Of a DNA stretch of 57,247 nucleotides, positions 33,327 to 41,062 are shown piece by piece. Positions within the stretch are counted from its first letter, which is position 1, and every line of letters starts with the position of its first letter. The stretch comes from Anaerolineae bacterium (GTDB lineage: Bacteria; Chloroflexota; Anaerolineae; Anaerolineales; RBG-16-64-43), in NCBI GenBank assembly GCA_003141675.1, contig PLND01000072.1, forward strand, positions 7,904-65,150, read 5' to 3'. The notes under the pieces were generated by a model. That model did not search any database and was not told the DNA's origin. It saw nothing but the letters and a program-made list of their open reading frames with translations. The position numbers and the translations under genes were made by a program.

Positions 33327-33949
33327 AGCAATACTCCTCGCTCAAGGGAAATTTCCGCCTGGCTCTCCGACATGCGATTGCTCACTCCGCGCGTCCGGCT
33401 GGGAAGCAAGGTTTCTTCCCGCAGGGGATATTGCAGCCCCTTGGTCACCACGCCTTGGGCGGCCATCCCAAACGGAATGAGCGAAACGACGTCTCCGGCT
33501 GCGCCGTGCAGTATGGCGCTCTCCCGCACGCACAACGCTTCCTCGCGTCCATCGTCGATCCGGATGTCATACTCGCGGAGCGCGGGATCGGCCAGCAGCG
33601 AAAGATTGGCCAAGGTCTGATCGGTCCTCCCGCCCAGACCGCCGACGATCAAAATGGAAGAAAATTCCTCCCGGAGGGCGAACCAGACGGCGAGTTCAAG
33701 GTCGGTTTCGTCCTTTTCGGCGGGATGGATTTGCATATTGGTACCTGCGCGCTCGAGGAATTCGCGTACCGGATCCGGCAGCGAGTCCAAGTCGCCGATC
33801 AGGAGATCCGGCGCGCGGCCGCACTCGAGCGCATGCCTGGATCCGCCGTCGGCGGCGATCCAAAAATCATCTTCCCGTAGGAGTTGCCTCGCGGCATTCA
33901 GGTCCGGGAGTGTGCCATTGGCAAAGATCACCGCGCGTCTTTTCTGCAT
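33296..33949 (-). CDS. Thiamine pyrophosphokinase
   Basis: This 217-residue enzyme forms thiamine pyrophosphate from thiamine and ATP. Characteristic stretches are RAVIFANGTLPDL, WIAADGGSRHAL (nucleotide loop), DLLIGDLDSLPDPVREF (metal Asp residues), HPAEKDETDLELAVWFAL and VGGLGGRTDQTLANL. The C-terminal beta domain includes SLIPFGMAAQGVVTKGLQYPL. The start at 33949 lies after the riboswitch terminator. Longer frames upstream read through the aptamer and are excluded. It is the first gene of the thiamine operon and is directly controlled by TPP. Confidence 0.93.
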   Translation of the reverse strand: MQKRRAVIFANGTLPDLNAARQLLREDDFWIAADGGSRHALECGRAPDLLIGDLDSLPDPVREFLERAGTNMQIHPAEKDETDLELAVWFALREEFSSILIVGGLGGRTDQTLANLSLLADPALREYDIRIDDGREEALCVRESAILHGAAGDVVSLIPFGMAAQGVVTKGLQYPLREETLLPSRTRGVSNRMSESQAEISLERGVLLCIHTRSIDQ

Positions 33950-33952
33950 AAT

Positions 33953-33981
33953 AAAAATCACCCTCCGCAGGCAGAGGGTGA
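33953..33981 (-). terminator. Riboswitch-controlled terminator before thiamine operon
   Basis: On the minus strand TCACCCTC (33974-33981) pairs with GAGGGTGA (33958-33965) and runs into TTTTTATT only a few bases before the kinase ATG. Together with the aptamer immediately upstream it forms a transcription-attenuation riboswitch. Confidence 0.88.
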
Positions 33982-33989
33982 GGATTTGC

Positions 33990-34082
33990 AGCATCATCCC
34001 TTCGCCGGCATTATCCGGAGCAGGTTCTGCGGGTCGAAGGCTATGCGCCTTCCTCTCAGCCCGTGCACGGGCTCCCCGTTCA
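33990..34082 (-). ncRNA. TPP riboswitch (THI element)
   Basis: The minus strand shows the conserved THI-box order: GGGGAGCCCGTG, then GGGCTGAGAGG, a variable hairpin (AAGGC..GCCTT), then CGACCCGCAGAACCTG, CTCCGGATAATGCCGGCG and AAGGGATG. The CUGAGA and ACC.GAACCUGAUC-like blocks bind the pyrimidine and pyrophosphate of TPP. It is followed by a terminator and then the kinase-ThiB-ThiP-ThiQ genes, so TPP binding should switch the operon off. Confidence 0.95.
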
Positions 34083-34092
34083 TCCGCGGAAT

Positions 34093-34121
34093 ATTTTAAA
34101 TCCGTCCCGCGAGCCAGTCAA
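34093..34121 (-). promoter_or_regulatory. Promoter of the thiamine operon
   Basis: On the minus strand TTGACT (34121-34116), a 17-base spacer and TAAAAT (34098-34093) put the start about ten bases before the TPP aptamer. It lies in the short gap after the tsaD stop. Confidence 0.75.
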
Positions 34122-34160
34122 TCCCCGGGTGTTGAAGCGACGGGTTTCAGGAGACGGACG

Positions 34161-35216
34161 TCAATCCTCCGCCAAGTCCCAATCCGGCACGACGTCCAGA
34201 TCGAGCGTATCCCGCTGCCCGGACTGGAAACGGAAATATCCGGCGGCGGCCACCATCGCGGCGTTATCGGTGCACAATTCCAGCGGCGGCATGCGCACCG
34301 GGCAAGGTGCGTCGCGCTGTAACGCTTCGCGCAACGCTTGATTGGCTGATACCCCGCCAGCCACCAGAATTTCCCCGGCCTGGAATTCCCTGGCCGCGCG
34401 AACGGTTTTTTTTGTCAGCACGTCCACCACGGCCGCCTGGAAGGAAGCAGCCAGGTTCTCGACGGGCAGACCCGGTTCCGGCGGGTTGATTCCCGCCGCC
34501 AGATTCGGCTGCCTCCGGCGCACCTCGCGCAAGACGGCCGTTTTCACTCCGCTGAAGGAAAAATTCCACGAATCGTCCAAGAGCGCGCGCGGGAAGCGTA
34601 CGAACTCCGGATTGCCGGAGCGGGCGGCCGCCTCGATCGCCGGACCGCCGGGATACGGCAACCCCAGCAGCCGGGCCACTTTGTCAAACGCCTCGCCGGC
34701 CGCATCGTCGAGCGTCCCGCCCAATCGCCGGTACTGGCCGTGACCGCTCATGACATAAAGATCGGTATGCCCGCCGGAGACGATCAAGCACAACGCGGGG
34801 AACCGCTCCGGGCTTTCTTCCTGAGACAGCCATAATGAATAAATATGCGATTCCAGATGATGGATTCCCAGGATTGGCAAACCGGCGGCCAGCGATAACC
34901 CCTTGGCCGCGTTCACCCCCACCACCAAGGAACCCGCCAATCCCGGGCCGCGGGTCACCGCCACCGCGTCCAATTCCTCCACGCTTAAATGCGATTCCTC
35001 CATCGCGCGGCGGATGGCGGGCTCGATCGTTTCCACGTGGCTGCGCGAAGCCATCTCCGGGAACACGCCGCCGTATTGGGCGTGCAGTTCCCCCTGCGAG
35101 ATCAGGATGTTGGAGAGGATCCGGGTTCCGTTCTCGACAACGGCCGCTCCGGTATCGTCGCAAGAAGTCTCGATGCCAAGGATGCGGACGTCAGGCGGGG
35201 AGGTTTTCGGCGTCAT
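34161..35216 (-). CDS. tsaD: tRNA N6-adenosine threonylcarbamoyltransferase TsaD
   Basis: TsaD transfers the threonylcarbamoyl group to A37 of ANN-decoding tRNAs. The 351-residue protein has the ASKHA motifs LGIETSCDDTGAAVV, the metal site HHLESHIYSLW (His-x4-His equivalent), CLIVSGGHTDLYVM and GAVSAN-like AGGVSANQALR, with FPEMASRSHVE near residue 50. The ATG overlaps the upstream M24 peptidase stop by four bases (ATGA). All essential segments are present. Confidence 0.96.
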   Translation of the reverse strand: MTPKTSPPDVRILGIETSCDDTGAAVVENGTRILSNILISQGELHAQYGGVFPEMASRSHVETIEPAIRRAMEESHLSVEELDAVAVTRGPGLAGSLVVGVNAAKGLSLAAGLPILGIHHLESHIYSLWLSQEESPERFPALCLIVSGGHTDLYVMSGHGQYRRLGGTLDDAAGEAFDKVARLLGLPYPGGPAIEAAARSGNPEFVRFPRALLDDSWNFSFSGVKTAVLREVRRRQPNLAAGINPPEPGLPVENLAASFQAAVVDVLTKKTVRAAREFQAGEILVAGGVSANQALREALQRDAPCPVRMPPLELCTDNAAMVAAAGYFRFQSGQRDTLDLDVVPDWDLAED

Positions 35217-36562
35217 CGGACCTTCTTTCCGCTCTGGCGGATTTTTTTTCGGCTGCGCATCGGAAGGCGGCCGGTTTTCCGCTTGGTGCTGGAGGCTTTC
35301 TTCCCAATCGACGCAGTCTTGGTTTTGGATCCGCGCCCGACCGGAAGAACCAAGTCCAGCGGATACGGTGCAATCACTTCAACCCTTCCATCCGGCCGCA
35401 TCCACAGGGTGTTCTCCAATCGAACTCCCATCTTGCGGTCGGGATAGTACAGCCCCGGCTCGAGGGTGAATACCGCGCCGGATTGCAGCGTATCGGAGTT
35501 GGTTTCCGCGTTCGAAAAATACGGCGACTCATGCACGTCCAGCCCAACCCCGTGGCCAAGGCTGTGCACGTAGCCGCACTCCGTTTGCGGATCGCTTTGG
35601 ACCGTCGGATGCCCCATCGACTCAAACAACCGGCAGACGGACATTTGAACTTCCTTGGCAGGCATCCCGGGGCGGATTTTTCTTTCGGCCTCGGTATAGG
35701 CACGCAACACCTGTTCATGCAATAGCTCAACATCCTCGGGGGCATATCCCAGGCACCAGGTGCGGGTGATGTCGTAGAAGTAGCCTCCTCCCACTTCGCA
35801 AGGAAAAAGGTCAAATACGATCGGTGTTCCCAGAAGGATCGGGTCTTGGTCGATTCCGGTCGAATGGGGAATGCCGGCATCGCGTCCCGGTGCGAAGATG
35901 AGCCCTTCGGGAGACTCCCCGCCGCGCTGGGCGAGCTTCGTGCGAATGAAGGCTTTCACCCGGCCGACGGTGAGCGGATTGCCGTCGCGGCCGACGAGAA
36001 AATCTCCCTTCGATGCATGGGACGACAGAAATTCGGCTGTCTCGCCGATCACGGCGGTCGAAGCCAATCCGATCGAGCGGATATGTTCGATTTCCTCGGC
36101 GCTTTTCGTGGATCGGGCGCGGGTTAATGCCGGGTCCGCACTGTCGCTGACAAGTTGGATGTCCGGCGCCTGAGAGGGAAGCTCGGCCATCACGGCGTAC
36201 GCCGAGGATAATTCCACCGTCCCTCCGACCGCGACCCGGCCGCGCACGCCAAGTTCCCGGAACATGCGGGCGATGCGGATCGCTCCGGCGCGGACGGCGT
36301 CCCCCTGCGCCTCCTTGAGGATCTGGTCGAGTTTGAATTCGTTGAGGTTCCGGCAGCGCAGGCCGGTCCGGGCCGCCTCCTCCCGCTCCATGGGATAGTG
36401 GAAGAGCACCGGCGGCTCGTTGCGTTTTTTGATCAGATCCGTCCGGGTGATATTTGCGACGCCGGTGAAATAAACCATCGCCGGATTGTGGTTTGCCGGT
36501 CCGGTGATCCACAGTGCGTCCAAATCGCGATCGGTCATCAGTCGGTCCAGGTCTTGTTTCAT
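35213..36562 (-). CDS. M24 family Xaa-Pro aminopeptidase-like, with basic tail
   Basis: This 449-residue protein has an N-terminal creatinase-like domain (1-180) and a pita-bread catalytic domain. The five metal ligands are visible: Asp in IVFDLFP, Asp in YDITRTWC, His in HSLGHGVGLD, Glu in TLEPGLYY and Glu in RLENTLW. It probably cleaves the N-terminal residue before proline. The last 40 residues are unusually rich in Lys and Arg (TKTASIGKKASSTKRKTG and RSRKKIRQSGKKVR), a feature not part of the family. The gene is coupled to tsaD. Confidence 0.9.
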   Translation of the reverse strand: MKQDLDRLMTDRDLDALWITGPANHNPAMVYFTGVANITRTDLIKKRNEPPVLFHYPMEREEAARTGLRCRNLNEFKLDQILKEAQGDAVRAGAIRIARMFRELGVRGRVAVGGTVELSSAYAVMAELPSQAPDIQLVSDSADPALTRARSTKSAEEIEHIRSIGLASTAVIGETAEFLSSHASKGDFLVGRDGNPLTVGRVKAFIRTKLAQRGGESPEGLIFAPGRDAGIPHSTGIDQDPILLGTPIVFDLFPCEVGGGYFYDITRTWCLGYAPEDVELLHEQVLRAYTEAERKIRPGMPAKEVQMSVCRLFESMGHPTVQSDPQTECGYVHSLGHGVGLDVHESPYFSNAETNSDTLQSGAVFTLEPGLYYPDRKMGVRLENTLWMRPDGRVEVIAPYPLDLVLPVGRGSKTKTASIGKKASSTKRKTGRLPMRSRKKIRQSGKKVR

Positions 36563-36638
36563 GGAGATCTCCGTTCCCGGGGCGAATCTTCCAAAGCCGT
36601 TCGCCCCCTCCTTCGGCCGCGCTTAAAAATATATGGAG

Positions 36639-36647
36639 ATTATAGCA
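36639..36647 (-). promoter_or_regulatory. Extended -10 promoter for the M24 peptidase-tsaD operon
   Basis: On the minus strand TGC precedes a perfect TATAAT (36644-36639). No good -35 is visible. It is 77 bases before the ATG at 36562. Confidence 0.55.
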
Positions 36648-36718
36648 GTGGCAGGCGATATCGGCTTCATCCGAACCCACAATTCGCGGAGGGCCGCCGC
36701 GGATGCCTCCTGTAATCG

Positions 36719-36727
36719 TGGTATCAT
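36719..36727 (+). promoter_or_regulatory. Extended -10 promoter for the 113-residue gene
   Basis: TGG precedes TATCAT (36722-36727), 17 bases before the ATG at 36745, giving a very short leader. It is divergent from the M24 promoter. Confidence 0.45.
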
Positions 36728-36744
36728 TTTGCCGCGAAACGGAT

Positions 36745-37086
36745 ATGAGCGAGCAACAGAAAATCACTATTATCGAAGGACCGCCGCCGGTGTTCGAGGA
36801 CCCGGGAGAAGCCTGGCCCGCCAGCCTAGGCGACAGTATCCGGCCGTTCCGGTCCGCCCTGACCCGCATGCGCACCTTCAACGGGCCGGCGCTGGTCGAA
36901 CGCTGCTACCACGCCTGGAAAAACCGCGATCCGATTGTGCTCGAATTCCGGGCGCCCGACGGACGGATCACCCAGGCCCCCATTCAAGCCGCGCGGTTCG
37001 TTCCCACGGTGGAAGGGCAATTGCTGATGTTGTGGGTGCGGCTGAACCCGGAAGAAGTGGAAACCGAAAAAGGCTCCGAGGAATAA
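36745..37086 (+). CDS. Hypothetical 113-residue acidic protein
   Basis: This small soluble protein starts MSEQQKITIIEGPPPVFED. It contains SLGDSIRPFRSALTRMRTFNGPALVERCYHAW and a strand-rich end with MLWVRLNPEEVE. Composition is natural and codon use matches the neighbours. No motif recognised. It starts a plus-strand pair with the membrane protein at 37102, with 15 bases between them, so they are probably co-expressed. It may be cytosolic and partner that membrane protein. Confidence 0.65.
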   Translation: MSEQQKITIIEGPPPVFEDPGEAWPASLGDSIRPFRSALTRMRTFNGPALVERCYHAWKNRDPIVLEFRAPDGRITQAPIQAARFVPTVEGQLLMLWVRLNPEEVETEKGSEE

Positions 37087-37101
37087 TCGGGGAGGTCTGG
37101 A

Positions 37102-37590
37102 ATGCTTCCGTCCGACGTCGATATGGAACGGTATCCGGGATTGAAGCGCTGGGTGATCGGCTGCTTCTCCGGCCACAAGAAAGTCAACGACATCATCTAT
37201 CAATTATGCCAGCAGACCGGATGGGATTGGAACCAGGCAAAACAGTTCGTCGATCAGGTCGCCCGGGAAAACCAAAAGGAAATTCACCAACGCCGGATGC
37301 CGTTGCTCCTGGGAATCGGCCTGCTGATGATGGCCAGCGGCACCATCGCATTCGTATCCGCCTTTCCCGACTTGCAAACCACCCTCTCGCAAATGGAGCC
37401 CCCGTTGGATCTCAGCCGGGTCGTCGAATACATTTTCCTCGGGCGCAGCGGATACCTGCTGGCCGCGAAGCTGGTGACCGGAACGGCCATGGTCATCGGA
37501 GGCGGCATCGGAACCTTGCGCGCTGTGACGGCGGCCATGACCGGCGCGGGTGAAGATCTCCTGAAAAATCCCTCCCGTAGACCGCAGTGA
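37102..37590 (+). CDS. Hypothetical two-helix membrane protein
   Basis: This 162-residue protein has a soluble N-terminal segment (1-65, ERYPGLKRWVIGCF and NQAKQFVDQVARENQKEI), then two or three membrane helices (LLLGIGLLMMASGTIAFVSAF and LLAAKLVTGTAMVIGGGIG). GGGGAGG precedes the ATG. No family recognised. It is paired with the 113-residue gene upstream. Confidence 0.65.
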   Translation: MLPSDVDMERYPGLKRWVIGCFSGHKKVNDIIYQLCQQTGWDWNQAKQFVDQVARENQKEIHQRRMPLLLGIGLLMMASGTIAFVSAFPDLQTTLSQMEPPLDLSRVVEYIFLGRSGYLLAAKLVTGTAMVIGGGIGTLRAVTAAMTGAGEDLLKNPSRRPQ

Positions 37591-37705
37591 TCAGGCACAT
37601 CGGCCTGCTTACTTTGTGCAGGATCGCGGTGGAGAATCCATAGTGTTCCACGCTCTTCCCGCGCCGTTTCCCTAAGCGCCCGGAAAACTAAAAAGGAAAA
37701 ACTTC

Positions 37706-38173
37706 ATGAATAGTAAATCCATGCTCATCGCGGCGGGCGTTGGCGGGTTGATCATGCTCGTCCTGACAAAGATCCCGTTGATCAGCTGTCTCAACTGTTT
37801 GTTTTGCATTAGCTACTGGGGCAGCGGAATCCTGACGGTTTGGTTTTACCGCCAAATGGAAAAAGACCAGCCGGGTTTGGATATCGGCCAGGGAATCATA
37901 CTCGGGCTATTGGCCGGCGTAGCAGGAGCCGTCCTGGCGTCGCTCTTCGGCGCTATTTTTGCGGGGACCGGCGCATTGTCTGCGGTAAATGCGATCCGGA
38001 ACGTCCCCGGCCTTTCAGAGAGGTATCCCGCGCTTTCCGGAGATTTGTTGCGGCAAGCGACATCCTTCGGTGGGGGGCTTTTCGGCGGGTTACTATGCAA
38101 CTTGGTTCTATATCCGGCGTTCGGAGCCATCGGCGGGGCGATTGCAACCGGAATCATTTGGAAAAAGAAATAA
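37706..38173 (+). CDS. Hypothetical four-helix membrane protein
   Basis: This 155-residue protein has Cys-rich LISCLNCLFCISYWGSG between the first helices and Gly/Ala-rich later helices (GLLAGVAGAVLASLFGAIFAG). It ends IIWKKK. AAAGGAAAA precedes the ATG. It resembles small DUF4190- or DUF5518-like membrane proteins in style only. Function is unknown. The gene is followed by a hairpin. Confidence 0.6.
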   Translation: MNSKSMLIAAGVGGLIMLVLTKIPLISCLNCLFCISYWGSGILTVWFYRQMEKDQPGLDIGQGIILGLLAGVAGAVLASLFGAIFAGTGALSAVNAIRNVPGLSERYPALSGDLLRQATSFGGGLFGGLLCNLVLYPAFGAIGGAIATGIIWKKK

Positions 38174-38202
38174 CTTTTTATTTGCCATTTTTCCTAAGGC
38201 TA

Positions 38203-38243
38203 CGGCCGGATATCCCGAAACGGAATCCGGCCGCGGTTGTTTT
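38203..38243 (+). terminator. Terminator after the four-helix membrane protein
   Basis: CGGCCGGAT (38203-38211) pairs with ATCCGGCCG (38225-38233) around a 13-base loop and is followed by CGGTTGTTTT. It stands between convergent genes. Confidence 0.6.
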
Positions 38244-38280
38244 AACACTATGGAACCATCCGATCGTAACGGTTGCGGGG

Positions 38281-38583
38281 CTATTCTTCCACGAACGTGC
38301 CGCCGTGAATTTCCTTTTCTTTCAAGGTCCGGTGGGAATCAAAGTGAAGAACGACCTCGATCGTCTGGAAGCAGCGGCCGTTGCCCTGGACGATTTTCCG
38401 GCAGGAGTATGACTGCGGGGACCCGGAAGGACTATATTCCACGCTTAGGTCGTTGGCCAGATTAACCGTGCCGGTCAGGATTTCCCCGCACCGGTTGCAC
38501 TTCACCTTGACCGGATACAGCATGGATCCCCCCGTCCCGCTTCCGCCAGAAAACACGTTGAGGATCCTTTGCAGCAGACTCAT
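38281..38583 (-). CDS. Small zinc-ribbon-like protein
   Basis: This 100-residue protein starts MSLLQRILNVFSGG (start with GGGAGGAT seven bases upstream) and contains KVKCNRCGEILTG (Cys-x2-Cys). A second cysteine pair lies about 35-45 residues later (SCRKIVQGNGRCF), as in a zinc ribbon. The rest is strand-rich with FVEE at the end. No known family recognised. It stands directly downstream of the GGDEF gene on the same strand. Function could be RNA or protein binding. Confidence 0.6.
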   Translation of the reverse strand: MSLLQRILNVFSGGSGTGGSMLYPVKVKCNRCGEILTGTVNLANDLSVEYSPSGSPQSYSCRKIVQGNGRCFQTIEVVLHFDSHRTLKEKEIHGGTFVEE

Positions 38584-38657
38584 GGGATTATCCTCCCGGA
38601 AATCCTGCGAAATTTTTTCAGCCTGCGGTTTCAGGCATGCAAATTCCGAGTGAAAAT

Positions 38658-39515
38658 TCAATCCGGCATGATTTGAGAAAGAATGCCGTTTTTTCCGGAC
38701 CGTTTCACCTTATACATCAGATCGTCCGCAACTTGAATCAATTCGTCGGCGGTACAAAGTTCATCCTGGCATGTCGACAATCCGACGCTGAAGGTCAGGG
38801 GCCAATGGTTCGCGTTCATTTCCCTGACCATATTCTCCTGCGCCCTTTCGGCGATCGCGCGGGCGGCCTCTTGCTCGGTCTCCGGCAGGAGGACGGCAAA
38901 CTCGTCGCCGCCAAACCGCGCGACAATATCCGTCAACCGGACGGAATTCTTCAACGTGCCGGCGACGATCGCCAGTGCGGAGTTTCCAGTCTGATGGCCA
39001 AGCGTGTCGTTGATCGTTTTAAAATTATCCAGATCCAGATATATGAGCGAGATGGGACGTTTGTATCGGCGGCTGCGTTCGATTTCCTTTTGCAAAAAAT
39101 CAAAAAAGGCGCGCGTGTTGTACACTCCCGTCAGGCTGTCGGTCATGGCCATCTTGCGGATGGATTCCATGCTCCGATGCAATTCTGCCACCAACCAGAC
39201 CGTAACCAGAAAAAAAACCAACCGCGAGAGGATGGCCCAGGCTCCGATCATGAAGTCCCGGTAGATCAGCCCCGACATCACCTCGGAATCGTAGGCGGCC
39301 AATACTCCGCCTACCAGGGAAACCGCCACCCCTGCGCTCTCGTTGACGAACCAAGTGGCGACGACAATGGGAACCAGATAAAAGACGGTCAGCGCCACTT
39401 CCGTTCCCATTTGCAGATCGATCCAACCCAAACCAAGGATCAGGAGGATGCTGAATAGGAACAGCAACCCCTTTTGGACATTTCGGGAAGGATGGGGAGA
39501 TAACCTGATACTCAT
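38658..39515 (-). CDS. Membrane GGDEF-domain diguanylate cyclase
   Basis: This is a 285-residue protein. Four membrane helices (about 12-125, a MASE-like sensor) precede a GGDEF domain (about 130-280). Motifs are SLTGVYNTRAFFDFL, YLDLDNFKTINDTLGH and RLTDIVARFGGDEFAVLL. The active site GGDEF is intact, and an RxxD inhibitory site (RLTD) sits five residues before it, so it should make cyclic di-GMP and be feedback-inhibited. It is the only c-di-GMP enzyme in the window. Confidence 0.92.
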   Translation of the reverse strand: MSIRLSPHPSRNVQKGLLFLFSILLILGLGWIDLQMGTEVALTVFYLVPIVVATWFVNESAGVAVSLVGGVLAAYDSEVMSGLIYRDFMIGAWAILSRLVFFLVTVWLVAELHRSMESIRKMAMTDSLTGVYNTRAFFDFLQKEIERSRRYKRPISLIYLDLDNFKTINDTLGHQTGNSALAIVAGTLKNSVRLTDIVARFGGDEFAVLLPETEQEAARAIAERAQENMVREMNANHWPLTFSVGLSTCQDELCTADELIQVADDLMYKVKRSGKNGILSQIMPD

Positions 39516-39652
39516 GCGAAAGCTTTTTCCTCGCGCGCAGCCGCCCAACCGATTATATTCTTATTTCGCCGCGAACAAGGTTTTCCCGCGACTGTCTTCC
39601 CCCTTGCAGTCAAACGCGGTCATTGGGATAATTCCCCCAGCCGGAGAGTAAC

Positions 39653-41062
39653 GTGTCAAAAACCCGCACCGAATTCGTCTGCCAACAATGCGGCTATTCC
39701 AGCCCGCGCGGATTGGGGCGCTGCCCGCGCTGCAATGCGTGGAATTCGATGGTCGAGCAGGTTTCCGCCGCGCCGTCCCGGAGCGAATCCTTCTCCGGAC
39801 CGGCCGCTTCGCACCCGCGGCGGCTGCGGGAGGTTGACGGCAGCGAGGAGAGCCGCCTCCCGCTTCCGATCGAGGAATTCTCGCGTGTACTCGGCGGGGG
39901 CGTGGTCCCCGGATCGATTATCCTCGTCGGCGGTGATCCGGGGATCGGGAAATCCACCCTTATGCTGCAGGCTTCCTGGGCTCTGGCCGGTAAGTCCGGC
40001 CCGGTGCTGTACGTTTCCGGAGAAGAATCCGAACGGCAGATGAAAATGCGCGCCATCCGGCTGGCCGAAGGCGCGGATCCGGCGGGGAAGGGGCGGATCG
40101 AACCGGGGCAATATCCGGAGGATCTATTCCTCGTCACCGAGACGCGGCTGGACGCCATCCTGCAGCACGTGCAGTCGATTTCCCCCAGAATATTGGTCGT
40201 GGATTCCATTCAGACGGCATACCTGCCGGAACTAACTTCCTCCGCGGGTTCGGTCTCGCAGGTCCGCGAATGCGCCTCCCGATTGCAGGCGCTGGCAAAA
40301 TCATCCGGCTTGGCGGTATTCCTCATCGGCCACGTAACCAAAGAGGGAGTCCTGGCGGGTCCGCGGGTACTCGAACATATCGTGGATACCGTGCTCTATT
40401 TGGAAGGCGACCGCTTCCAAAGTTACCGTCTTTTGCGGGCGGTGAAGAACCGCTTCGGCGCAACCTCCGAAGTGGGAGTGTTTGAAATGCGCAGCACCGG
40501 TATGGTGGAAGTGCGCAATCCGTCGGAAGCATTCCTGGCCGAGCGGGCCTCCCAATCGCCGGGGTCGGCGGTGGCTGTGATCATGGAGGGAACCCGGCCG
40601 TTGCTGGTGGAGCTGCAGGGTCTGACCAGCCCGGCGACTTACGGAACGCCGCGCCGCACGCCCAACGGCGTGGATCTTTATCGGCTGCTCCTAATCTCGG
40701 CGGTGCTCACCCGCCGGGCAGGACTACGCGTTTCCGAGGAGGATATCTTCGTCAACGTCGTCGGCGGCCTCCGGGTAAGCGAACCCGCCGCGGATCTCGC
40801 CATGGCCGTCGCCATCGCTTCCGCGGCCCGGGATCGCCCGGTATCTGCGGACCTGGTGCTCATCGGCGAAATCGGACTCTCGGGAGAATTGCGGGCTGTA
40901 AGCCAGACCACCGCCCGTTTGCGCGAAGCATCCGCCCTGGGGTTCCGACGCGCGGTCGTTCCGCGCACGGTCCGCCCCGGGGATCCGCCTCCGAAGGATA
41001 TCGAACTCGTGCCTTGCCGGACCCTGCGCGAAGCCATCGAAAAATCCCTGGTGGCCGAATGA
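39653..41062 (+). CDS. radA: DNA repair protein RadA
   Basis: This is a 469-residue RecA-like branch-migration factor that helps recombination. It starts at GTG 39653 with GGAG upstream. The N-terminal zinc finger CQQCGYSSPRGLGRCPRC is intact. Walker A is VGGDPGIGKSTLM, and the KNRFG motif is seen in VKNRFGATSEV. The C-terminal Lon-protease-like domain lacks need for the Ser-Lys dyad (VNVVGGLRVSEPAADLAMAV). The stop overlaps the ATG of the M14 peptidase gene (ATGA). Confidence 0.96.
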   Translation: MSKTRTEFVCQQCGYSSPRGLGRCPRCNAWNSMVEQVSAAPSRSESFSGPAASHPRRLREVDGSEESRLPLPIEEFSRVLGGGVVPGSIILVGGDPGIGKSTLMLQASWALAGKSGPVLYVSGEESERQMKMRAIRLAEGADPAGKGRIEPGQYPEDLFLVTETRLDAILQHVQSISPRILVVDSIQTAYLPELTSSAGSVSQVRECASRLQALAKSSGLAVFLIGHVTKEGVLAGPRVLEHIVDTVLYLEGDRFQSYRLLRAVKNRFGATSEVGVFEMRSTGMVEVRNPSEAFLAERASQSPGSAVAVIMEGTRPLLVELQGLTSPATYGTPRRTPNGVDLYRLLLISAVLTRRAGLRVSEEDIFVNVVGGLRVSEPAADLAMAVAIASAARDRPVSADLVLIGEIGLSGELRAVSQTTARLREASALGFRRAVVPRTVRPGDPPPKDIELVPCRTLREAIEKSLVAE

